Source: Mesorhizobium sp.
GTDB taxonomy: Bacteria; Pseudomonadota; Alphaproteobacteria; Rhizobiales; Rhizobiaceae
Reading direction: 5' to 3'
Length of the DNA: 64,000 nt
Assembly: GCF_004963255.1 (NCBI RefSeq)
Contig: NZ_SUGA01000009.1
Location: 62,001 to 126,000, forward strand
Part shown: one piece after another, positions 44,764 through 54,790 of the stretch
Numbering within the stretch: the stretch's first letter is position 1
Layout of the letters: the number at the start of each line of letters is the position of its first letter
Position numbers and translations under genes: made by a program
Notes under the pieces: generated by a model
Told to the model about the DNA's origin: nothing
The model's database searches: none
What the model saw: only the letters and a program-made list of their open reading frames with translations

Positions 44764-46034
44764 TAGCCGTGCGTCGAAAACCAGCCGTCGAGCCGCTCTT
44801 CGAGCGCTTCGACAAGCGCCTCGTCGTCCAGTTCCTCGATCACTTCGGCGACGAACGCCTTCACCAGAAGGCCCCGCGCCGACTTCTCGTCGATACCGCG
44901 CGCCATCAGGTAGAACAGATGGTTGTGGTCGATCTCGGTGACGGTTGCGCCGTGGCCGCAGACCACGTCGTCGGCGAAGATTTCCAGCTCCGGCTTGGTC
45001 GAGAATTCGCCGTCATCGGACAGAAGCAGCGTGTTGCAGGCCATCTTGGCGTTGGTCTTCTGCGCGTATTGATGCACGTTGATGCGGCCCTGGAAAACGC
45101 CCCGCGCCTTGCCGGTCACCACATTGCGGATCACTTCCGTCGAGGTGGTGTGCGGCACGGCATGATCGAGCACCATGGTGGTGTCGGTATGCGTGTCGCC
45201 GGCGAGAAGATTGATGCCGCGCAATTTGAAATCGGCGCCCTCGCCCGTCGTCCTGACCACGACCTCCTGGCGAACGAGCTTGCCGCCGGCATTCATCACG
45301 AACAGCGTCAGCTTGCCGTCCTTGCCGATATGCGCCTTGAACTGGGCGAGATGCGTGGCCGTGTCCGGCTGCTCCTGCACGATCAGCCAGGTCACTTGCG
45401 CGCCGTCGCCGACCACCAGCTGGCTGACCGACGAAATGAGCGCCTCGTCGCCCTCGCCCGTCTGGCGCTCGACGATGACCGCCTTGGCGCCGGCGCCGAC
45501 ACGTGCCAAGAGCCGCACATGCGACTGGCCGCCCGCCTGCAAATTCTGCAACTCGATCGGCTTTTCCAACTCGGTTGCATCGGCGATATCGACAAAATAG
45601 CCGTCGGCAACAAAGGCCGTGTTCAGGGCGCCGATCGCATCGTCGTCGCCATAGGTGTCGAGTCCCGGCGCAACGCTGCCGTCGGTCAGCTTTTCCGACA
45701 GGCGCTGCACGGTGACGCCGTCGATCTCCGGCAGCTTCGTCTGTGAGACTCCGTTCAGCACAGGCAGCACGGCCGACCCTTCAAGAACCGGCGCAAGTGC
45801 CTTGGCCACGGCGTCGGCTTCGAAAGCCGGCACGTTGGTCAGCAACCGGCGCAAATCCGTATAATGCCAGGATTCGACGCGGCGCGTCGGCAGGCCGTGC
45901 TTGATCGCCTCGATCGCGTCGTCGCGCTTGACCATCACCGCCCCGTCGCCGGGCAGTTGTGACAGCCGCTCGCCAAAGGCGTCAATGAGCGCCGTCTCGG
46001 CCAAGGTCCGCTGGGGCTGTGCATGCATGTTCAT
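44763..46034 (-). CDS. sufD: Fe-S cluster assembly protein SufD
   Basis: A 423-residue SufD. GLPTRRVESWHYTDLRRLL near residue 50 is the family start; the beta-helix core ends with VFQGRINVHQYAQKTNAKMACNTLLLSDDGEFSTKPELEIFADDVVCGHGATVTEID, including the conserved His and Cys of the SufBC2D assembly site. ATG 46034 is preferred over 46055, as GAGG lies 8 nt upstream. It starts 22 bp after sufC. Confidence 0.94.
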   Translation of the reverse strand: MNMHAQPQRTLAETALIDAFGERLSQLPGDGAVMVKRDDAIEAIKHGLPTRRVESWHYTDLRRLLTNVPAFEADAVAKALAPVLEGSAVLPVLNGVSQTKLPEIDGVTVQRLSEKLTDGSVAPGLDTYGDDDAIGALNTAFVADGYFVDIADATELEKPIELQNLQAGGQSHVRLLARVGAGAKAVIVERQTGEGDEALISSVSQLVVGDGAQVTWLIVQEQPDTATHLAQFKAHIGKDGKLTLFVMNAGGKLVRQEVVVRTTGEGADFKLRGINLLAGDTHTDTTMVLDHAVPHTTSTEVIRNVVTGKARGVFQGRINVHQYAQKTNAKMACNTLLLSDDGEFSTKPELEIFADDVVCGHGATVTEIDHNHLFYLMARGIDEKSARGLLVKAFVAEVIEELDDEALVEALEERLDGWFSTHG

Positions 46035-46056
46035 GGCTCTTGCCTCGACTGCCATC

Positions 46057-46812
46057 TCACGCCGCTTCGCCGATCACGCCGGCATAGCCATTGGCCTCGA
46101 GATCGAGCGCCAGCGACTTGTCGCCCGACTTGATGACCTGGCCCTTGTAGAGCACGTGCACCGAATCCGGCACGATGTGCTCCAGCAGGCGCTGGTAGTG
46201 GGTGATCACGACGATGGCGCGCTCCGGCGAACGCAGCGCGTTGACGCCGTCCGAGACGATCTTCAGCGCATCGATGTCGAGGCCGGAATCGGTCTCGTCG
46301 AGCACGCAAAGCTTCGGCTCCAGCAGCTTCATCTGCAGGATCTCGGCGCGCTTCTTCTCGCCGCCCGAGAAGCCGACATTAAGCGGCCGCTTGAGCATAT
46401 TCATGTCCATGCTGAGCGAGGCGGCGGCTTCCTTCACCCGCTTCAGGAACTCCGGAACCTTGAGCGGCTCCTCGCCGCGCGCCTTGCGCTGCTCGTTCAT
46501 CGCCACCTTGAGGAACTCCATGGTCGCCACGCCCGGTATCTCCATCGGATACTGGAAGGCGAGGAAGATGCCGGCGGTGGCGCGCTCGGCCGGATCCATC
46601 TCGAGGATCGACTGGCCGTTATAGAGGATGTCGCCTTCGGTCACCTCATAGTCCTCGCGGCCGGCGAGGATATAGGACAGCGTCGACTTGCCAGAGCCGT
46701 TCGGACCCATGATGGCCGCGACCTCGCCGGCTTTCACCGTCAGATTCAGGCCGCGAATGATCTCGGTGCCGTCATCGACGATGCGGGCATGCAAATTCTT
46801 GATCTCAAGCAT
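46057..46812 (-). CDS. sufC: Fe-S cluster assembly ATPase SufC
   Basis: A 251-residue ABC-type ATPase. Walker A is IMGPNGSGKSTLSYIL, the ABC signature FSGGEKKRAEILQM and Walker B KLCVLDETDSGLDID. It powers SufB-SufD for cluster assembly rather than transport, and there is no membrane domain. AGGAAG lies 5 nt before the ATG. It sits between sufB and sufD in the leftward operon with a 26-bp gap to sufB. Confidence 0.97.
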   Translation of the reverse strand: MLEIKNLHARIVDDGTEIIRGLNLTVKAGEVAAIMGPNGSGKSTLSYILAGREDYEVTEGDILYNGQSILEMDPAERATAGIFLAFQYPMEIPGVATMEFLKVAMNEQRKARGEEPLKVPEFLKRVKEAAASLSMDMNMLKRPLNVGFSGGEKKRAEILQMKLLEPKLCVLDETDSGLDIDALKIVSDGVNALRSPERAIVVITHYQRLLEHIVPDSVHVLYKGQVIKSGDKSLALDLEANGYAGVIGEAA

Positions 46813-46838
46813 AGTTTCTTCCTGAATAACTTTTGCGG

Positions 46839-48359
46839 TCAGCCGACCGAACCCTCGAGGCTGATCCCGATCAGCTTCTGCGCCTCGACGGCGAACTCCA
46901 TCGGCAGCTGCTGGATGACATCCTTAACGAAGCCGTTGACGATCAGCGCGATCGCTTCCTCTTCTGGGATGCCGCGCTGCATGACGTAGAACTTCTGGTC
47001 CTCGGAGATCTTCGACGTCGTCGCCTCGTGCTCGAACTTCGCCGTCGCGTTCTTGGCTTCCATGTAAGGCACGGTGTGCGCGCCGCACTGGTCGCCGATC
47101 AGAAGCGAGTCGCAATTGGTGAAGTTGCGCGCGTTGGTCGCCTTGCGGTGCGCCGAGACCTGGCCGCGATAGGTGTTCTGCGAGAACCCGGCCGCGATGC
47201 CCTTGGAGATGATGCGGCTCGACGTGTTCTTGCCGAGATGGATCATCTTGGTGCCGCTATCGACCTGCTGGTAACCGTTCGAGACCGCGATCGAATAGAA
47301 CTCGCCGCTGGAATCGTCGCCGCGCAGGATGCAGCTCGGATATTTCCAGGTGATCGCCGAGCCGGTTTCGACCTGCGTCCACGAGATCTTGGAGCGGTCG
47401 CCGCGGCAATCGCCGCGCTTGGTGACGAAGTTGTAGATGCCGCCCTTGCCCTCGGCATCGCCGGGATACCAGTTCTGCACCGTCGAATATTTGATCTCGG
47501 CATCGTCGAGCGCGATCAGCTCGACTACCGCGGCATGCAGTTGGTTCTCGTCGCGCTGCGGCGCCGTGCAGCCTTCGAGATAGGAGACGTAAGCCCCCTC
47601 CTCGGCGATGATCAGCGTGCGCTCGAACTGGCCGGTGTTCTTCTCGTTAATGCGGAAATAGGTCGACAGCTCCATTGGGCAGCGAACGCCCTTCGGCACG
47701 AAGACGAAGGAACCGTCGGTGAACACGGCCGAGTTCAACGTCGCGTAGAAATTGTCCGAGGTCGGCACAACCGAGCCGAGATATTTCTTGACCAGTTCCG
47801 GATGCTCGCGGATCGCTTCCGAGATCGAGCAGAAGATGACGCCCGCCTTGGCGAGCTCTTCCTTGAAGGTCGTGACCACGGAAACCGAATCGAACACGGC
47901 GTCGACCGCGACGCGGCCGGACTTGTAGACGTTGTCGCCTATCTCCGCTTCCCCGTCCGCCGCCGCGGGCTTCTGCACGCCGGCCAGGATTTCCTGCTCC
48001 TTGAGCGGAATGCCGAGCTTTTCGTAGACCTTGAGCAGTTCGGGGTCGACATCGCTCAGCGACTTCGGCCCCGGCGTGCTCTTCGGCGCGGCGTAGTAAT
48101 AGATGTCCTGGAAGTCGATCTTCGGATAGTGGACGCGCGCCCAGGTCGGCTCTTCCAGCGTCAGCCAGCGGCGATAGGCCCCCAGACGCCATTCCAGCAT
48201 CCAGTCCGGCTCATCCTTCTTGGCCGAGATGAAGCGAATAATGTCCTCGCTCAGGCCCTTCGGGGCCTTGTCCATCTCGATCTCTGTCTGGAATCCATAT
48301 TTATACTGGTCGACGTCGATCTTTCGGACTCGATCGATCGTCTCCTGCACAGCAGGCAT
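46839..48359 (-). CDS. sufB: Fe-S cluster assembly protein SufB
   Basis: A 506-residue SufB scaffold: [28 protein letters not shown] near the start, [33 protein letters not shown] in the middle, and [22 protein letters not shown] with the cluster Cys near the end. It is the main cluster-building scaffold with SufC and SufD. GGAG lies about 7 nt upstream of ATG 48359. A 190-bp gap separates it from the first desulfurase gene, so a second promoter could exist there. Confidence 0.96.
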   Translation of the reverse strand: MPAVQETIDRVRKIDVDQYKYGFQTEIEMDKAPKGLSEDIIRFISAKKDEPDWMLEWRLGAYRRWLTLEEPTWARVHYPKIDFQDIYYYAAPKSTPGPKSLSDVDPELLKVYEKLGIPLKEQEILAGVQKPAAADGEAEIGDNVYKSGRVAVDAVFDSVSVVTTFKEELAKAGVIFCSISEAIREHPELVKKYLGSVVPTSDNFYATLNSAVFTDGSFVFVPKGVRCPMELSTYFRINEKNTGQFERTLIIAEEGAYVSYLEGCTAPQRDENQLHAAVVELIALDDAEIKYSTVQNWYPGDAEGKGGIYNFVTKRGDCRGDRSKISWTQVETGSAITWKYPSCILRGDDSSGEFYSIAVSNGYQQVDSGTKMIHLGKNTSSRIISKGIAAGFSQNTYRGQVSAHRKATNARNFTNCDSLLIGDQCGAHTVPYMEAKNATAKFEHEATTSKISEDQKFYVMQRGIPEEEAIALIVNGFVKDVIQQLPMEFAVEAQKLIGISLEGSVG

Positions 48360-48549
48360 AAGCGTTCTCCATCCACGCCGGGGTCAAGGCCCGGCAGTTT
48401 TCAAACTATGGCACCGCTGTGATCGCATCCCGGCAGGGACGCGCAGCGGAGTAAGCTCCATATAGTGCGTGTCCGCCGGAAATTCACCCGGCCAGGATAA
48501 AACGCACCACTCTACCAGGCCGCAGGGCCTGAATTCGTCTTCGCCGCCG

Positions 48550-49710
48550 TCAGGCGGCTTCTTCCTTGCCCGCGCGGCGCGCGACAATGCCGGCCAACGC
48601 CGCTCTGAACGCCGCGATGTCCTCGGCGCCGGTCGCGCGGCCGATCGAGACCCGCAAGGCGCCCAGGCTGTCGCCATGGCCCATGGCCTTCAGCACATGG
48701 CTTGGCCCGACCTTTCCCGACGAGCAGGCCGAGCCCGCCGACAGCGCGACGCCGGCCAGATCGAAAGCGATCTGCGCCGTCTCGGCCTTGATGCCGGGAA
48801 TAGCGAAGAATGTCGTGTTGGCAAGCCTCTGAGCGCCATTTCCGAAGATTTCCGCGTCCGGCGCCAGTTCGGTCACGATGGCTTCGACCTCGTCGCGCCG
48901 GCGCGCTACGGCGTCCATATCGTCGAGGCCGGCAAGTGCTGCCCGCGCCGCGGCGCCGAAACCGGCGATCCCGGCGACGTTTTCCGTGCCGGCGCGATGG
49001 CCCTTCTCTTGGCCGCCGCCATTGACCAGCGGCCGCGGCATCATCAGGTCGGACGCGGCGACGATCGCGCCGACGCCCTTGGGACCGCCGATCTTGTGCG
49101 AGGACAGGATCAGGTAATCGGCATAAGGGCCTGACATATCGAGCGGAATCCGCCCGGCGGCCTGGACGGCGTCGACGACCAGCACCCCGCCGGCGGCCTT
49201 GACGATCTCGGCGATGCGACCGACCGGCTGGACGACGCCAGTCTCATTATTAGCGGCGTGGATCGCCACCAGGGGCAGACCGGCCGCCTTGTTATGCTGG
49301 CCAAGCGCGGCGGCAAGCGCCTCGAGATCGGCAATGCCGTTGCTGTCGACGCCGATCCTCGTCACCTGCGCCGCCGCGAAGCGCCCGCCATTGAGGACGC
49401 AGGGATGGTCGGCCTCAGAGACATAGAGATGGCTCATACGGATGGCGCCGCGCCCCATCTGCCAGTCCGGCGTAAGCAGCGTCGAGGCGGCTTCGGTGGC
49501 GCCGGAGGTGAAGACGATATGCTCGGGCCTGGCGTTGACCAGCCGCGCCACGTCACGGCGCGCATCCTCGACCAGTCGGCGCGCGGCGCGGCCCTCGGTG
49601 TGCACCGATGACGGGTTGGCGGCATCGAGGGCGGCGACCATCGCCGCCCGCGCTTCCGCAATGAGCGGCGCGCTGGCGTTGTAGTCGAGATAGGCGCGGG
49701 TTGCGGCCAT
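48550..49710 (-). CDS. Cysteine desulfurase, group I (NifS/IscS-like)
   Basis: A 386-residue PLP enzyme. LDYNASAPLIAEARAAMVAAL is the NifS/IscS-like start; the PLP Lys is in YLILSSHKIGGPKGVG; the persulfide loop SAGSACSSGKVGPSHVL is the long group I form. It provides sulfur for Fe-S or thio-modification. As first gene of the suf cluster it matches the extra desulfurase (sufS2) at the head of the sufS2-B-C-D-S1-X-A operon of Agrobacterium. Upstream are an ICE-like dyad and another dyad. GGAAGGA is rather far from the ATG. Confidence 0.92.
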   Translation of the reverse strand: MAATRAYLDYNASAPLIAEARAAMVAALDAANPSSVHTEGRAARRLVEDARRDVARLVNARPEHIVFTSGATEAASTLLTPDWQMGRGAIRMSHLYVSEADHPCVLNGGRFAAAQVTRIGVDSNGIADLEALAAALGQHNKAAGLPLVAIHAANNETGVVQPVGRIAEIVKAAGGVLVVDAVQAAGRIPLDMSGPYADYLILSSHKIGGPKGVGAIVAASDLMMPRPLVNGGGQEKGHRAGTENVAGIAGFGAAARAALAGLDDMDAVARRRDEVEAIVTELAPDAEIFGNGAQRLANTTFFAIPGIKAETAQIAFDLAGVALSAGSACSSGKVGPSHVLKAMGHGDSLGALRVSIGRATGAEDIAAFRAALAGIVARRAGKEEAA

Positions 49711-49736
49711 TTTCGCTCAGTTCGTCCTTCCGCCAA

Positions 49737-49753
49737 CTATCCCGCGAGGATAG
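49737..49753. promoter_or_regulatory. CTATCC/GGATAG dyad upstream of the suf operon
   Basis: CTATCC and GGATAG separated by 5 bp, 27-43 bp before the desulfurase ATG. It could be an operator near the transcription start. The regulator is unknown; no Rrf2-type gene lies in the window. Confidence 0.4.
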
Positions 49754-49843
49754 CGCGTTATTTCCTTGAAATTGCAAGGCAAGCCGTCCTATTTACCCGG
49801 CTTGCGGCGCGGGCGGCCGAACCATCGGGTTTCGGCTTCCCAG

Positions 49844-49860
49844 TTTTGAACAATTCTAAA
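49844..49860 (-). promoter_or_regulatory. Irr-type iron control element (ICE) upstream of suf
   Basis: On the minus strand the site reads TTTAGAATTGTTCAAAA, matching the rhizobial Irr/ICE dyad TTTAGAA-N3-TTCTAAA at 13 of 14 specified positions. It is 134 bp before the first suf gene and 119 bp before the divergent hydrolase gene. Confidence 0.55.
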
Positions 49861-49978
49861 CTAGCTTCTAGGAAGACGCTCGCCCGGCGTCAAGGCCACA
49901 GAAGGTTTGGGGCCGCAGGACAGTTTAGGGCCGAACGAGTTTCGAGCTAGCGCATTCATATGCCACGTGGAGTATTTT

Positions 49979-50653
49979 ATGCCTGAGGTCATTTTCGCCG
50001 GTCCGGCTGGTCGCCTGGAGGGACGCTATCAGCCCTCGAAGGAAAAGAGCGCCCCGATCGCCATCGTGCTGCATCCGCATCCGCAATTCGGCGGGACGAT
50101 GAACAACAAGATCGTCTACGACCTCTTCTACATGTTCCAGAAGCGCGATTTCACCGTGCTGCGTTTCAATTTCCGCGGCATTGGCCGCAGCCAGGGCGAG
50201 TTCGACCACGGCACCGGCGAATTGTCGGACGCGGCCGCGGCGCTCGACTGGGTGCAGTCGCTGCATCCGGATTCCAAGAGCTGCTGGGTCGCCGGCTATT
50301 CCTTCGGCTCGTGGATCGGCATGCAGCTTCTGATGCGCCGGCCGGAGATCGAGGGCTTCATCTCGGTGGCGCCGCAGCCCAACACCTACGATTTCTCCTT
50401 CCTGGCGCCCTGCCCCTCATCCGGCCTGATCATCCATGGCGATGCCGACAAGGTGGCGCCGCCCAAGGACGTGCAGGGACTTGTCGACAAGCTGCACACG
50501 CAAAAGGGCATCACCATCACCCAGAAGACGCTGCCCGGCGCCAACCATTTCTTCGCCAATGACGCCGAGTTGCTGATCCATGAATGCGCTGACTATCTCG
50601 ACCGGCGCCTCGCCGGCGAGCTCGCGGATCCGCGGCCGAAGCGGCTGCGCTAA
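49979..50653 (+). CDS. Alpha/beta-hydrolase fold protein (YfhR/dienelactone-like)
   Basis: A 224-residue hydrolase. APIAIVLHPHPQFGGTMNNKIVYDLF (oxyanion region), FNFRGIGRSQGEFDHGTGE, nucleophile elbow VAGYSFGSWIGMQLL (Ser), DADKVAPPKD (Asp) and GANHFFAND (His) give a complete triad. The HPHPQFGGTM phrase marks a widely conserved bacterial subgroup whose physiological substrate is unknown. GGAG lies 7 nt before ATG 49979. It is divergent from suf and convergent with the PAP2 gene. Iron-dependent regulation from the shared spacer is possible. Confidence 0.87.
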   Translation: MPEVIFAGPAGRLEGRYQPSKEKSAPIAIVLHPHPQFGGTMNNKIVYDLFYMFQKRDFTVLRFNFRGIGRSQGEFDHGTGELSDAAAALDWVQSLHPDSKSCWVAGYSFGSWIGMQLLMRRPEIEGFISVAPQPNTYDFSFLAPCPSSGLIIHGDADKVAPPKDVQGLVDKLHTQKGITITQKTLPGANHFFANDAELLIHECADYLDRRLAGELADPRPKRLR

Positions 50654-50679
50654 GCAGGAAGCTGTACAGTCGAAGCGCT

Positions 50680-51549
50680 TTAATGGGTTGGCGTCCGGCC
50701 GGCGCCGATCTCGGCGCCTTCGACCGGGCCGGCCATCGAAACCCTGCCTCTCAGCGCGCGGGAGGGTGCCAGCCGGAATGTCCGCTTGCGCACCGGCAAT
50801 TTCGAGCTTGTCTGGCCAAAGATGAAACCGAGCCGGGCGAAGACCAGCCCCGAGATCACCGCGAATGCCAGCCCAAGCCCGAAGCCCGCGACCGTGTCGC
50901 TGGGATAGTGCGCACCGACGAAGACGCGGGTCGAGGCGATGCAGGCGGTGACCGCCAGCGTGATGTACCAGCGCCGCGGGAACAGCAGCAGCAGGATGCC
51001 AAACACCGCGCCCATCGTCGTGGCATGGCCGGAGGGAAAGCCGGCGAAGCGCGCGTCCATGGCGAAAGGATGCAGCGACAGGACGCCGAAGCTGTCGAAA
51101 TAAAGCGGCCGGGCCCGGCCGATGCCGTATTTCAGCACGTTGACCGCAAGACCGGACAGGCCGGCCGCGCACAGCACCAGGAAGGCGAAGCAGGTCCAGT
51201 TGTAGACCAGCATCCGGCCGTGCCGGGAAAGGCCGCGCCAATCCGTCAGGTTGGCGACGACGAGGCAGAGCGCTGACGGAATGAGGTACCAGCCGCCGAG
51301 GCCGAACTGCGTGAAGAAGTCGGTGAAGCGCACGAAGCCGGGTGACCATTCGCCGCGCATCTCGCCCGCGGCGGCGTCGAGGCGCAGGAAGACCGCCACG
51401 GTAAGCAGCACCCAGGCTATGAGCCAGACGCTCCATAGGATTCGCGGATAGCGCGCCGGCCGCACGGCAAAGCGTCGCAGCACGATCGACATCGTGTCGC
51501 GGAAATTGCCGAGCGAGCGGCGGTAAAGGGCAAGGGGCGCGGCGGACAT
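50680..51549 (-). CDS. PAP2-family membrane phosphatase
   Basis: A 289-residue integral membrane phosphatase with about six hydrophobic segments. The three active-site motifs are visible: KYGIGRARP (KxxxxxxRP), GFPSGHATT (PSGH) and STRVFVGAHYPSD (SRxxxxxHxxxD variant). Such enzymes dephosphorylate phosphatidate, undecaprenyl diphosphate or lipid A phosphates on the periplasmic side. The N-terminus carries basic residues and may start later. Adjacent to an ArnT-like glycosyltransferase 47 bp upstream, so both may act on envelope lipids. Confidence 0.87.
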   Translation of the reverse strand: MSAAPLALYRRSLGNFRDTMSIVLRRFAVRPARYPRILWSVWLIAWVLLTVAVFLRLDAAAGEMRGEWSPGFVRFTDFFTQFGLGGWYLIPSALCLVVANLTDWRGLSRHGRMLVYNWTCFAFLVLCAAGLSGLAVNVLKYGIGRARPLYFDSFGVLSLHPFAMDARFAGFPSGHATTMGAVFGILLLLFPRRWYITLAVTACIASTRVFVGAHYPSDTVAGFGLGLAFAVISGLVFARLGFIFGQTSSKLPVRKRTFRLAPSRALRGRVSMAGPVEGAEIGAGRTPTH

Positions 51550-51596
51550 GGCTTTGGCGCGAGTCTATAGGGGCATTCGATGCCCGAAGCTATTCA

Positions 51597-53240
51597 TCAC
51601 GGCGCCACCCGGTAAAGCCCGAGCGCAAGCTTGTCTCCTGACGAATAGTTGATGCCGTCGATCTCGGTCAGGCGCTTGGCCGACTTGCCCTGGGCGGTCA
51701 GCACATCGGCAAGCTTCTGTTCGTCCTTGATCGGCGCCAGCCCGAGCGCGCAGGACGGATCGTCGAGCAGATGCCGCGCCACGCCCTCGACGTCGGTGAG
51801 CACGGTCTTGGTGCCGACCAGGAAGACGAGGCTGGGCTCCTGGAATTTGGCCGAGGCAAGCACCGTGGTGTCGCAAAGGCGGTTGGCGTCGACCGCGGCT
51901 TTGACCGCGGGGCTAAGCCAGATCGGCTTCAGCGACGGCGCGATGACGCCGAACAGCAGGCTGAAGGTGATCCCGGCGCCGACCGCGATCGCGGCGATGC
52001 GGCCAAGCGACACCTGCAATTGCCGCGGGAAGGCAAGGTAGCCGGTGACAAGAGCGGCGATCACCGCCGGTATGCTCCACCAGGAGAAGGTCTTGGTGAG
52101 ATAGAGCGGCGCGCCGACGCAGACCACGGCAAGGCCGATTGCCACCACGGCAAGGCCGAAGGCGGTCGCCCACCACAGCCAGGTCTGCCAGCGCTTGAGC
52201 GGCGCGTTGGCCTGGTCCGCCGGCAAGGTGAGCAGCCAGCCGATCAAAAGCGCCATGCCTGGATAGGCCGGCATGACATAGTGCGGCAGCTTGGTCGGGA
52301 TCGCCTCGAACACCAGCCAGAACGGGATGTACCAGGCCAGGCAGAAGCGCAGGCGCGGATCGTCCCAGAACCGGTTGATCGCCTGCAGCCCGGCGCCGAC
52401 AGCGATCAACCCGAACGGCCACATGAACAGCGAATAGGTCAGCATATAGAAACCGGGCGGCAGGCCGTGCGATTCCTCGCCCTGCGCCACCTTGTTCAGC
52501 ATGTCCTTGCCGACCGCCTCCTGGAAGAAGGCGCCGCCGCTCTTCCAGGTAATGAGGACAAGCCACGGCAGGACGATGACAAGCACGATCAGGACGCCGC
52601 GCACCAGCTTCATCTTCAGCAGCCAGCGCCAGTCGCGGTCGAAGGCAACAAGCGCCGCGGCCGTGAGTAGCGACAAGAGCGGCGAAACCGGTCCCTTGAT
52701 CAGGATGCCCAACCCTTGCGCGATCCAGAAGATCCACGGCAGATGCCCGGGTACCGGCTCGTTGCGCTTGGCCGCCATATAGACCTGGGCCAGCGCGCCT
52801 TGCGCGATCACGCAGCAGGCGAGAAGCATCGCGTCGGTCTTGGCGTCGCGTCCCTCGAAGGCGGTGGCGAAGATCGCCGCCATCATCAGGCCGGCGGCGA
52901 GCCCGGCATTGGCGCCGAAGAGCTTTGTCCCGGTCCAGCCGATGCCGACGACCGCGATCGCGATGCCCAGCATCGAGACCACGCGATAGACCCAGATCGG
53001 CGCCGCCGCCCCCTCGCCGCTCAGCGCGACCGCCGCGGACTGCAGCCAGTAGATGCCGATCGGTTTCTTGTAGCGCGTGACATCCTGCAGGCGGATATCG
53101 ACATAGTCGCCCGTCTCGACCATCTGCTTGGTCGCCTGGACGAAGCGGGATTCGTCGCGGTCGACCGGCGGCAGGCTGGCCAGCCCGCTGACGGTCATGA
53201 CGATGCTGAACAGAAAGAGGAGAATGTAGTTCCTGTTCAT
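51597..53240 (-). CDS. ArnT-like glycosyltransferase family 39 protein
   Basis: A 547-residue polytopic protein with about 12 transmembrane segments and a soluble C-terminal tail of some 120 residues. LPPVDRDESRFVQATKQMVETGDYVDIRLQDVTRYKKPIGIYWLQ carries the catalytic Asp-Glu of the GT39/ArnT type. It moves a sugar from a polyprenyl phosphate to a periplasmic acceptor, perhaps lipid A. ATG 53240 gives an N-terminal signal-anchor; the longer frame lacks support. The substrate is unknown. It precedes the PAP2 phosphatase. Confidence 0.85.
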   Translation of the reverse strand: MNRNYILLFLFSIVMTVSGLASLPPVDRDESRFVQATKQMVETGDYVDIRLQDVTRYKKPIGIYWLQSAAVALSGEGAAAPIWVYRVVSMLGIAIAVVGIGWTGTKLFGANAGLAAGLMMAAIFATAFEGRDAKTDAMLLACCVIAQGALAQVYMAAKRNEPVPGHLPWIFWIAQGLGILIKGPVSPLLSLLTAAALVAFDRDWRWLLKMKLVRGVLIVLVIVLPWLVLITWKSGGAFFQEAVGKDMLNKVAQGEESHGLPPGFYMLTYSLFMWPFGLIAVGAGLQAINRFWDDPRLRFCLAWYIPFWLVFEAIPTKLPHYVMPAYPGMALLIGWLLTLPADQANAPLKRWQTWLWWATAFGLAVVAIGLAVVCVGAPLYLTKTFSWWSIPAVIAALVTGYLAFPRQLQVSLGRIAAIAVGAGITFSLLFGVIAPSLKPIWLSPAVKAAVDANRLCDTTVLASAKFQEPSLVFLVGTKTVLTDVEGVARHLLDDPSCALGLAPIKDEQKLADVLTAQGKSAKRLTEIDGINYSSGDKLALGLYRVAP

Positions 53241-53473
53241 CGCGGGGGCTCGTCCGATCTGAAACTGCGGGATGGTCCCGTCGCGGCGCATGGGCGCCTA
53301 TCTGTGCGCGGCGCCTCATTACGACAGCAAAAAGGGCGAAGCAAGGACGCCCGGGCGCCGCGTCCGATCGGTCGCAAAGCCGGAAACCACTTTTGCTAAC
53401 GGCGCTTGGATGCTAAACGCGCGCCTTCATATCCAGCTTGGCCTTGGCGCCAAGCGATCTCCAGGAAGAGAAA

Positions 53474-54727
53474 ATGTACGCCTTCAAATCCGATTTCCTG
53501 CGCATCATGGGCGAGCGTGGCTTCATCCACCAGATTTCGGACGAATCCGCCCTCGACCAGCTTTTCGCCAAGGAAACGGTAAGCGCCTATATCGGCTTCG
53601 ACGCCACGGCCCGGAGTCTGCATGCCGGATCGCTGATCCAGATCATGATGCTGCACTGGCTGCAGCAGACCGGTCACCGGCCGATCGCGCTGATGGGCGG
53701 CGGCACCTCGATGATCGGCGACCCGTCCTTCAAGGACGAAGCGCGCAAGCTGCTCACCCCGCAGGACATCGAGGACAATCTCGTCGGCATCCGCCGCAAT
53801 TTCGCGCCTTACCTGAAGTTCGGCAGCGGCCCCGGCGACGCGGTCATGGTCAACAACGCCGACTGGCTGATGGAGATCAACTACGTCAATTTCCTGCGCG
53901 ATGTCGGCCGGCACTTCTCGGTCAACCGCATGCTCGCTTTCGACAGCGTGAAGCTCAGGCTCGACCGCGAGCAGTCACTGTCCTTCCTCGAGTTCAACTA
54001 CATGATCCTGCAGGCCTATGACTTCGTCGAGCTCTACAAGCGCTTTGGCTGCCGGCTGCAGATGGGCGGCTCGGACCAGTGGGGCAATATCGTCAATGGC
54101 ATCGACCTCGGCCACCGCATGGAGGGCGTGCAGCTCTTCGCCATGACCACACCGCTGCTCACCACCTCGTCCGGCGCCAAGATGGGCAAGTCGGCCTCGG
54201 GCGCCGTCTGGCTCGATGGCGACATGCTGAGCCCCTACGAATTCTGGCAGTACTGGCGCAACACCGAGGATGCCGATGTCGGCCGCTTCCTGAAGCTTTA
54301 CACCACGCTGCCGCTGGACGAGGTGGCGCGGCTGGAAAAGCTCGGCGGCTCGGAAATCAATGAGGCGAAGAAAATCCTCGCCACCGAGATCACAGCCATG
54401 CTGCACGGCCGCGAGGCGGCCGAGACGGCAAGCGAGACGGCGCGCAAGACCTTCGAGGAAGGCGCGCTCGCCGACACGCTGCCCAGCGTCGAAGTCGCCA
54501 AATCGGACCTAGAAGCCGGGATCGGCATCCTGGCGCTGTTCGTAACAGCCGGGCTGGCCGGCTCGAACGGCGAAGCGCGCCGGCATATCCAGGGCGGTGC
54601 GGTGCGTATCAACGATCAGCCCTTGACCGACGACCGGCGCATCGTCACATCCCTGGACCTCGGCCCGGAAGGCGTGGTGAAGCTCTCGCTCGGCAAGAAG
54701 AAGCACGTGCTGGTGCGGCCGATCTGA
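53474..54727 (+). CDS. tyrS: Tyrosine--tRNA ligase
   Basis: A 417-residue class I synthetase of the TyrS type. [20 protein letters not shown] is the HIGH region (SLHAG), [14 protein letters not shown] binds tyrosine, and [17 protein letters not shown] is the KMSKS-like loop (KMGKS). The C-terminal S4-like domain ([19 protein letters not shown]) binds tRNA. AGGAAGAG lies before ATG 53474; the longer frame is not used. It converges on the large AsmA-like gene, with a hairpin between. Confidence 0.97.
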   Translation: MYAFKSDFLRIMGERGFIHQISDESALDQLFAKETVSAYIGFDATARSLHAGSLIQIMMLHWLQQTGHRPIALMGGGTSMIGDPSFKDEARKLLTPQDIEDNLVGIRRNFAPYLKFGSGPGDAVMVNNADWLMEINYVNFLRDVGRHFSVNRMLAFDSVKLRLDREQSLSFLEFNYMILQAYDFVELYKRFGCRLQMGGSDQWGNIVNGIDLGHRMEGVQLFAMTTPLLTTSSGAKMGKSASGAVWLDGDMLSPYEFWQYWRNTEDADVGRFLKLYTTLPLDEVARLEKLGGSEINEAKKILATEITAMLHGREAAETASETARKTFEEGALADTLPSVEVAKSDLEAGIGILALFVTAGLAGSNGEARRHIQGGAVRINDQPLTDDRRIVTSLDLGPEGVVKLSLGKKKHVLVRPI

Positions 54728-54755
54728 TCGGCCGCACCTTCTCGATCATCGTCCT

Positions 54756-54784
54756 TCCCGAAAACCGGAGACCGCTTTTCGGGA
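54756..54784. terminator. Hairpin between tyrS and the AsmA-like gene
   Basis: TCCCGAAAA pairs with TTTTCGGGA around an 11-nt internal region; it probably ends both convergent transcripts and is related to the hairpin at 22384-22430. Confidence 0.65.
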
Positions 54785-54790
54785 TCGAGT

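Noticed and set aside
46833..48422. A 529-residue open frame antisense to sufB
   Set aside because: Shadow of the sufB coding strand; sufB motifs are complete and in operon context.
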